Source: Quercus robur (lineage: Eukaryota; Streptophyta; Magnoliopsida; Fagales; Fagaceae). Taken from it: a stretch of 64,000 nt of DNA. A program made the position numbers and the translations under genes. The notes under the pieces are model-generated. The model made no database searches. It worked only from the letters and a program-made list of their open reading frames with translations, and was not told the origin of the DNA. Each line of letters begins with the position of its first letter. Within the stretch, counting starts at the first letter, position 1. Shown in pieces: positions 60,101-64,000 of this stretch. The stretch lies in assembly GCF_932294415.1 (NCBI RefSeq), contig NC_065542.1:41133942-41197941 (forward strand), given 5' to 3'.

Positions 60101-62350
60101 TCGAACGGGTGGAAACGAGGGCAACACGTTCAACTTATGTACCATGACCGAGGGATCGATTCTTGGCATATCGTCATGGCTCCAGGCGAACACATCCTTA
60201 TTGCTTCTCAAGAAAGCCACGAGATCTTGACGGATTGAGGGTTTTGCAAGCGTTCCGATCCTGGTGGTTCGGTCTGGATTGGAACCGTCGAGAGTTATCT
60301 CCTCTAGCTTCTCTGTAGGTTCTGTCGTCGTTCGGTGTTCTTCTATGTTCAAGGCCTGGATCTGGTCTTCCACCTCCATCATAGCTACGTAGCATTCTCG
60401 TGCGGCAATTTGACTTCCGCGTAGCTCTCCTACCCCATACTCTGTTGGGAACTTGATCATCAGGTGGTAAGTTGATGTTGCCGCCTTCCACGAGTTGAGC
60501 GTGGGTCGCCCAATAATAGCATTGTAGGCTGACGAGCAATCGACCACCAAGAATGTTACGTCCTTGGTGATTTGTTGTGGGTAATCTCCTACCGTCACCG
60601 ATAACGTGACTGCGCCCAAAGGGAATATTCTACTCCCTCCGAAACCAACGAGCGGGGCGTTTGTTGGTATCAGCAGCTCCCTATCAATCCTCATTTGTTG
60701 GAACGCCGGATAATACAAGATGTCGGCCGAACTACCGTTGTCGACTAACACTCGGTGGATGTTGTAGTCGCCTGCCCGCAAGGTGACGACGAGGGCATCG
60801 TCGTGTGGATGGTGTAGGCGCCTTGCATCCTCTTCCGAGAACCCGATAATAGGGCCTTCCCTTCTTGCCATCTTTGGCACTGTGCCTGCTAATTGGACAT
60901 TCTGTACCATCCGAAGATATGTTTTGCGAGCCTTTTTTGACGATCCGGCCGCACCTGTTCCTCCAATTATCATCCTTATGTCCCCCAATGGGGGCCTTGG
61001 TCGCTCGTTCTCTCGGCGGGGGTGTTGTTCTTGTGGGGGTTGATCCGTTCTCTCCTTACTGACGAACTTCTTCAATTTCCCTTGTCGGATAAGGGTTTCG
61101 ATTTGTTGCTTCAAATCATAGCAGTCGGCCGTGTCGTGACCATGGTCATGGTGGAAGCGGCAATATTTGTCTCTGGACCTTTTGTTGGGATCACTCTTCA
61201 GCTTTCCCGGAAACGTCAGGGATCCTTCGTCCTTAATCTGCATTAGGACTTGGTCTATCGGGGCGGTCAACGGAGTGAAACTTGTGAACCTTCCGCCCAT
61301 TGGTTTTGGGCGTCTCTCCTCCCTTCGATCTCCCATCCGTCCTCTCTTCCGCCCCTGGTCCTGTCGGGGGTCCTCTTGTCTGTCCCTTTTCTTGGGTCTG
61401 TCTTCTCGGGCTAACAATGCGTCTTCAGCGTTCATGTACTTGGTGGCCCTGTAAAGCACCTCTGACATGGTCTTTGGGTCGTTTTTGTATAGGGAGAACA
61501 AAAACTTACCCCCCTTCAGCCCGTTCGTGAACGCTGCCACCAATATCTTGTCGTCGGCTTCGTCGATCGTGAGCGCTTCTTTATTGAAGCGTGATATGTA
61601 GGCCCGTAACGTCTCCTCCTCTCTCTGCTTGATATTCATTAAACAAGCTGTGGACTTCTTATACCGATGTCCTCCGATGAAGTGCGTAGTGAACTGAGCG
61701 CTCAGCTCCCTAAAGGTGCCGATGGAGTTTGGTGTCAGCCGGCTGAACCAAATCCTTGCCGCGCCCTTCAGGGTTGTAGGGAATGCCCTACACATAATTA
61801 CGTCCGCCACTCCCTGAAGGTGCATCAGGGTCTTGAAGGTCTCTAGGTGATCGAGGGGGTCCTTGATTCCGTCATAGCTGTCCATGCTCGGCATGCGGAA
61901 CTTACTCGGCAGGGGGAAGGAGTTTACGGACGCCGTAAATGGCGAGTCAGTCCGGTTGACAAGGTCGTCAAGATCGCTGGACACTCGCCCCTTGAGAGCG
62001 TTCATCAGGACTTCCATCTGTTCCTTCATCGCCTGCATCTCCGCGATGATGGGTTGTGGAGCTGTGTCTGTCACTGAGGGGATGCTAGCGTCCCGTCGCA
62101 CTTGTTTGCTCGGGGCGTTACTCTCCTGTGGTCCGTCATTATTTCTCCTTTCCTCACTGTTCCCTTCTTGATCTTCTCCTTGGCTATTCACCGCTGCACT
62201 CTTTTGATTCAGCTGCTCTGTCAGGTCGTGGTTTTGTTTGGTGAGGCGCTCCACGGCTGCGGCGAGCGTCTTGACCTGTCTCTCAAGGGCAGTCGTAGGG
62301 GCTTCTTCTTGGACGTCATTTGTGGTTGCCATCGAGCGCGTGAGTACCAT
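57119..62350 (-). CDS. Gypsy gag-pol polyprotein (1743 codons, uninterrupted)
   Basis: One frame holds all domains: a coiled coil near 20-50, gag at about 140-310 (AARIWFSRLTPNSIGTF), a zinc-knuckle-like CRFHHDHGHDTADC at 397-410, aspartic protease (VDNGSSADIL, catalytic D537), RT at about 760-960 (YVDD at 901-904), a Ty3-type RNase H at about 1040-1120, and a second archaeal-type RNase H at about 1175-1300 (YTDGSSN; NNEAEYEA; CDSQ). Integrase has an H2C2 finger (H1396, H1403, C1434, C1437) and a DDE triad D1466, D1526, E1562 (35 residues between the last two). The C-terminal GPNWEGPYRV block ends the protein. The double RNase H is a Tat-lineage trait. The start at 62350 follows the primer-binding site by about 45 bases. 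No stop or missing catalytic residue is seen, so the protein could be active. Confidence 0.96.
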   Translation of the reverse strand: MVLTRSMATTNDVQEEAPTTALERQVKTLAAAVERLTKQNHDLTEQLNQKSAAVNSQGEDQEGNSEERRNNDGPQESNAPSKQVRRDASIPSVTDTAPQPIIAEMQAMKEQMEVLMNALKGRVSSDLDDLVNRTDSPFTASVNSFPLPSKFRMPSMDSYDGIKDPLDHLETFKTLMHLQGVADVIMCRAFPTTLKGAARIWFSRLTPNSIGTFRELSAQFTTHFIGGHRYKKSTACLMNIKQREEETLRAYISRFNKEALTIDEADDKILVAAFTNGLKGGKFLFSLYKNDPKTMSEVLYRATKYMNAEDALLAREDRPKKRDRQEDPRQDQGRKRGRMGDRREERRPKPMGGRFTSFTPLTAPIDQVLMQIKDEGSLTFPGKLKSDPNKRSRDKYCRFHHDHGHDTADCYDLKQQIETLIRQGKLKKFVSKERTDQPPQEQHPRRENERPRPPLGDIRMIIGGTGAAGSSKKARKTYLRMVQNVQLAGTVPKMARREGPIIGFSEEDARRLHHPHDDALVVTLRAGDYNIHRVLVDNGSSADILYYPAFQQMRIDRELLIPTNAPLVGFGGSRIFPLGAVTLSVTVGDYPQQITKDVTFLVVDCSSAYNAIIGRPTLNSWKAATSTYHLMIKFPTEYGVGELRGSQIAARECYVAMMEVEDQIQALNIEEHRTTTEPTEKLEEITLDGSNPDRTTRIGTLAKPSIRQDLVAFLRSNKDVFAWSHDDMPRIDPSVMVHKLNVLPSFPPVRQKKRVFAPERDQAIAEEVRKLQDASFIREVYYPDWLANVVMVKKTSGKWRMCVDFTDLNKACPKDSYPLPRVDILVDSTAQHQLLSFMDAFSGYNQIRMHEDDQEKTSFVTSQGLFCYKVMPFGLKNAGATYQRLMNKMFAQQIGRNVQVYVDDMLVKSRKEEDHLEDLKETFGTLRSYNMKLNPGKCAFGVTAGKFLGFMVSQRGIEANPDKIRAIMEMAPPRNVKEVQSLNGKVAALNRFVSRATDKCLPFFRTLKKSFEWTDECQRAFEELKTYLSSPPLLSPSQPGEELFLYLAVSTVAVSAALIREEDRAQKPVYYASRALRGAEERYQPIEKLAFALVTAARKLKPYFQAHTVNVMTDKPLRRALSNPEAAGRLTLWAIELSEFDIKYRPRVAIKGQAVADFIAEFTHDADKGAEEPPQWNIYTDGSSNKRVGGAGIVLLSPEGDEIESMVRLDFPITNNEAEYEAVAAGLDLAKAAGAESVVVHCDSQVVTNQVNGDYECKGERLKRYLDQVRARVDGLKAIFVQIPRGDNEPADRLAKAASAEHMITPGNVLSFVQIFPLIDPDNMQEIRSERNWTTQITSYLKDGILPEEKEAARKLKVRAARFVLIKDILYKRGFSRPYLRCLGVEEADYVMREVHEGICGNHSGSRSLVHKLLRAWYYWPTMQKDAESYVKRCDKCQRFSNFIGQPAEELTPITAPWPFAQWGLDIMGPFPTAIRQLKFLVVGIDYFTKWVEVEALATITEKNIRSFVWRNIVCRFGIPRVLVSDNGRQFDNGPFRDFCSQLGIKNHYSSPAHPQANGQVEVTNRSLLKIIKTRLEGAKGIWPEELPSILWAYRTTARTPTGETPFRLTYGSEAVIPAEVGLTSYRVHNHDEGRNDKSMRLQLDLIDEVRSAAEQRIARYQDRMSRHFNSRVRQRSFQVGDLVLRRAMGTTRDPTQGKLGPNWEGPYRVTSWKRKGTYHLETIDGEKLPHPWNAEHLRKYYQ

Positions 62351-62394
62351 GTAACTCCTTTATCTAGGAAATGTTACCGTACCCGGTCGTCTTT

Positions 62395-62411
62395 CCCACA
62401 GACGGCGCCAA
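62395..62411 (-). other. Primer-binding site of young gypsy element
   Basis: On the minus strand, just after the LTR end TCATCA, the sequence reads TTGGCGCCGTCTGTGGG, the same primer site as in the older gypsy element (40251-40267). Confidence 0.7.
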
Positions 62412-62412
62412 C

Positions 62413-62982
62413 TGATGACGTTGAAAATTGTCACCAATGGGTCACACCGTACTCGCGACTCGAATCGAACCTGCACGACAAGAACAATCGACGGACGTCC
62501 TTCACAGAGCACCGGTGTGGTGCCGGCCAAAGGTTCTCCGACGGTCAAGTTAGAATTATTCTTGTTTTACTTAGAGCGTTAGAGAGGGTCAATTAAAGCG
62601 TACCTCGATTACTGTGGGTATTAGACCTTTTATAGTGATAGAGGGTTGACTTTTCCTTTTTGGTTTTCACATCTTTTCAATGTGGGACTCTAGTCCCAAT
62701 TCTTCTAAGCGTGGTGAGCAAGGATTCCCGTTTCCAGATCATGGGCCCTTATTGGGCCTGTCAGCGATGGACCTTCAACGCGCGTGGGATAGCCCTTGCA
62801 CAAGCCCAACAGTCCCAACCCGTCAGGCCCGTTCAGGTGGGCCCTTAAGAACGGCCGTCAGGCCCGTTCAGGCGGGCCCGTCAATCAGGGCCGTCATGCC
62901 CGTTCAGGTGGGCCCGTCAAGCAGGGACGTCATGCCCGTCCAGGTGGGCCCGTCATGTATTCCGCATTTCTAACCGTCTTCA
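62413..62982 (-). repeat. Young gypsy element, 5' LTR (570 bp)
   Basis: Same length and ends as 52420-52989. It has the same 36-bp internal tandem units (62817-62961). Confidence 0.95.
62626..62635 (-). promoter_or_regulatory. TATA box in 5' LTR of young gypsy element
   Basis: On the minus strand CTATAAAAGG, a near-perfect plant TATA box, about 215 bases before the LTR end. Transcription of the genomic RNA would start about 30 bases further on. The same box is in the 3' LTR (52633-52642). Confidence 0.65.
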
Positions 62983-63114
62983 ATAGCCATTAACTGAACT
63001 TGGCTGAGTTCTTCCCTTAAATATCTTGATTCAAGTCCTAATCCTTCACAAATTAAATCCAAAACCCACAAACTCAGCTTCCTCACCTCTGCTGCATGAT
63101 TACCAACCACCTCC

Positions 63115-63164
63115 CTGTAATTTAAGAGGAGAAAAAGTGGAGGTTTGTCATTATCAACTTTAAA

Positions 63165-63198
<34 letters not shown>

Positions 63199-64000
63199 TA
63201 AGTTGATGCTGTATTTATGTGATAAATTGAGTATCAAGTTAAGGGGAATGTACCTTCTCAAAAAAAAAAAAAAAAAGTTAAGTGGAATTTAGCATCGTAA
63301 AAGCAAAAAGACGAGGCAGATGATATTATCGGAAATTATAAGGAAAATCTTTGAAAGAACTGTTTGCAATACTAGATAACATAAGTGAACAAATGAAATA
63401 AGCTTTGTGCATGGGTACGATCTTTAGATATATATTTATTAAAATCATGTTATAAGAAAAAGTGTTATTAGGGATACTAAATATTTTATTGCATAAACCT
63501 TACAAATAAATGTGTCACCAATTCAAAATAGTAATTAAAATATTTAGGCTAAATTACAAATTGCACCATTTAATTTTACTAAAGGATGCAATTTGTAATT
63601 TAGTCTAAATATTTTAAATACTATTTTGACAGCGACTAACAGAATAACTAAATTGACCAAAAAACAAAATTGAAAGTTAGCTAAGGTCATAATTAAACGA
63701 AAGTGAAGTTATTAGAATGAATTGAATATTGGGCAAATTAAGTTAGACAATGCAATTTGTAACTTAGCCAAATATTTATTTACTATGTGTTGAAATTGAA
63801 CCGATCGTATTCATTGTCATGACATTTTGTAAGTTTTTGTAGTAAAATTTATAGTATCTTGAGTATTTTCTTATACCAAAACCATACGAGTTCACTCCAA
63901 GGATTTTGACATGATTGCACCAACAAAGAAAATGTATAAATCAATCAGTGCGTATGCCACTACAGAGAGGTCATGGGTACATATTAGGCCAAACATACCG
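63115..64000. other. Intron and upstream part of the split oxygenase
   Basis: No exon is recognised in this end stretch. It holds an (AT)n run (63165-63199), an A-run (63260-63275) and a hairpin-forming inverted repeat (63523-63629). Confidence 0.45.
63523..63629. repeat. Hairpin-forming inverted repeat (MITE-like)
   Basis: Arms of about 45 bases pair: left TATTTAGGCTAAATTACAAA followed by TTGCACC, right GGATGCAATTTGTAATTTAG continuing TCTAAATATTTTAA. A loop of about 16 bases separates them. A partial third copy of the arm lies near 63749. Confidence 0.65.

Larger units (their letters stand above)
52420..62982 (-). mobile_element. Young, apparently complete Ty3-gypsy element (Tat-type)
   Basis: A 10,563-bp element in minus orientation with two 570-bp LTRs that differ at only about three positions by eye, flanked by a perfect ATAGC duplication (52415-52419, 62983-62987). 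It has a primer-binding site, an unbroken 1743-codon gag-pol (57119-62350), a tandem array (56080-56915), an intact-looking spliced antisense gene (53571-55780) and a polypurine tract beside the 3' LTR. It sits inside an exon of an oxygenase gene. Near-identical LTRs and open frames mean it inserted recently and may still be mobile. Confidence 0.95.
50147..63114 (-). pseudogene. 2-oxoglutarate/Fe(II) oxygenase (H6H/DMR6-like) split by retrotransposon
   Basis: Minus-strand exons: a last exon 50147-50390 (VTNKKVARTTVTSFIHPS; ends EAYKIQD) and a middle exon made of 62983-63114 plus 52217-52419, with the gypsy element 52420-62982 inserted between. The middle exon reads EVVGNHAAEVRKLSLW through QLMAINHYPSCPDPSLTLG and KHSD (iron ligands H and D) to VLKDGQWFAIEPLPHA and VNVGHMLH. 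Splice sites are present: acceptor near 63115, donor at 52211-52216, acceptor near 50391. There are lesions beyond the insertion: an extra four bases after KHSDV plus a small shift, and an extra A in the last exon where VISNGKL is expected. The family hydroxylates small molecules in the cytosol. The first exon is not found and may lie beyond the window. Confidence 0.85.

Noticed and set aside
57243-62171. Numerous plus-strand ORFs of 60-95 codons
   Set aside because: All lie opposite the long gag-pol frame and show no family motif; antisense shadows.

Overview
The window is plant nuclear DNA. Supporting this are spliced genes with GT-AG introns, plant-specific protein families (a LONESOME HIGHWAY-type bHLH and 2-oxoglutarate oxygenases), copia, Ty3-gypsy and LINE elements, several MITE families, and an AT-rich background with long (CT)n and (AT)n tracts. 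Protein character points to a eudicot, probably a woody one. The species cannot be fixed from the sequence alone.

Left part (1-28.4 kb). Bases 1-2202 hold an internally deleted copia element. A LINE remnant split by another insertion follows. From about 4.65 kb lies a decayed 2-oxoglutarate/Fe(II) oxygenase copy, then an apparently intact three-exon paralogue (8424-11150, 381 codons, ACC-oxidase-homologue type). Convergent with it is an eleven-exon bHLH gene on the minus strand (11718-17996, 752 codons) of the LHW-like EMB1444/bHLH155 group. Its leader carries a 39-codon upstream ORF. From 18.9 to 28.4 kb there is gene-free AT-rich DNA holding a second LINE remnant, an inverted pair of Mutator-like MITEs, a roughly 1.07-kb PIF/Harbinger-like element and microsatellites.

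Middle part (28.4-49.9 kb). This is a retrotransposon block. An old, degenerate 12.5-kb gypsy element of the Tat type (28442-40974, minus orientation) carries a broken antisense ORF and a 70-bp tandem array. Beside it is an 8.8-kb non-autonomous element (41068-49855, minus orientation) with a copia-like gag, no recognisable pol and a decayed plant-transposon-domain ORF. A solo LTR of a related family with a perfect target duplication is nested inside it.

Right part (50.1-64 kb). A second 2-oxoglutarate oxygenase, of the hyoscyamine-6-dioxygenase/DMR6-like type and on the minus strand, has been split inside an exon by a young 10.56-kb gypsy element (52420-62982; 570-bp LTRs differing at about three sites; target duplication ATAGC). 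That element is the most notable object here. It has an uninterrupted 1743-codon gag-pol with two RNase H domains. On the opposite strand it carries what reads as a complete gene: TATA box, 5' UTR intron, and four coding exons whose phases join into 657 codons. A tandem array of about 41 bp follows between that gene and the end of pol. The older gypsy element shows the same layout in decayed form.
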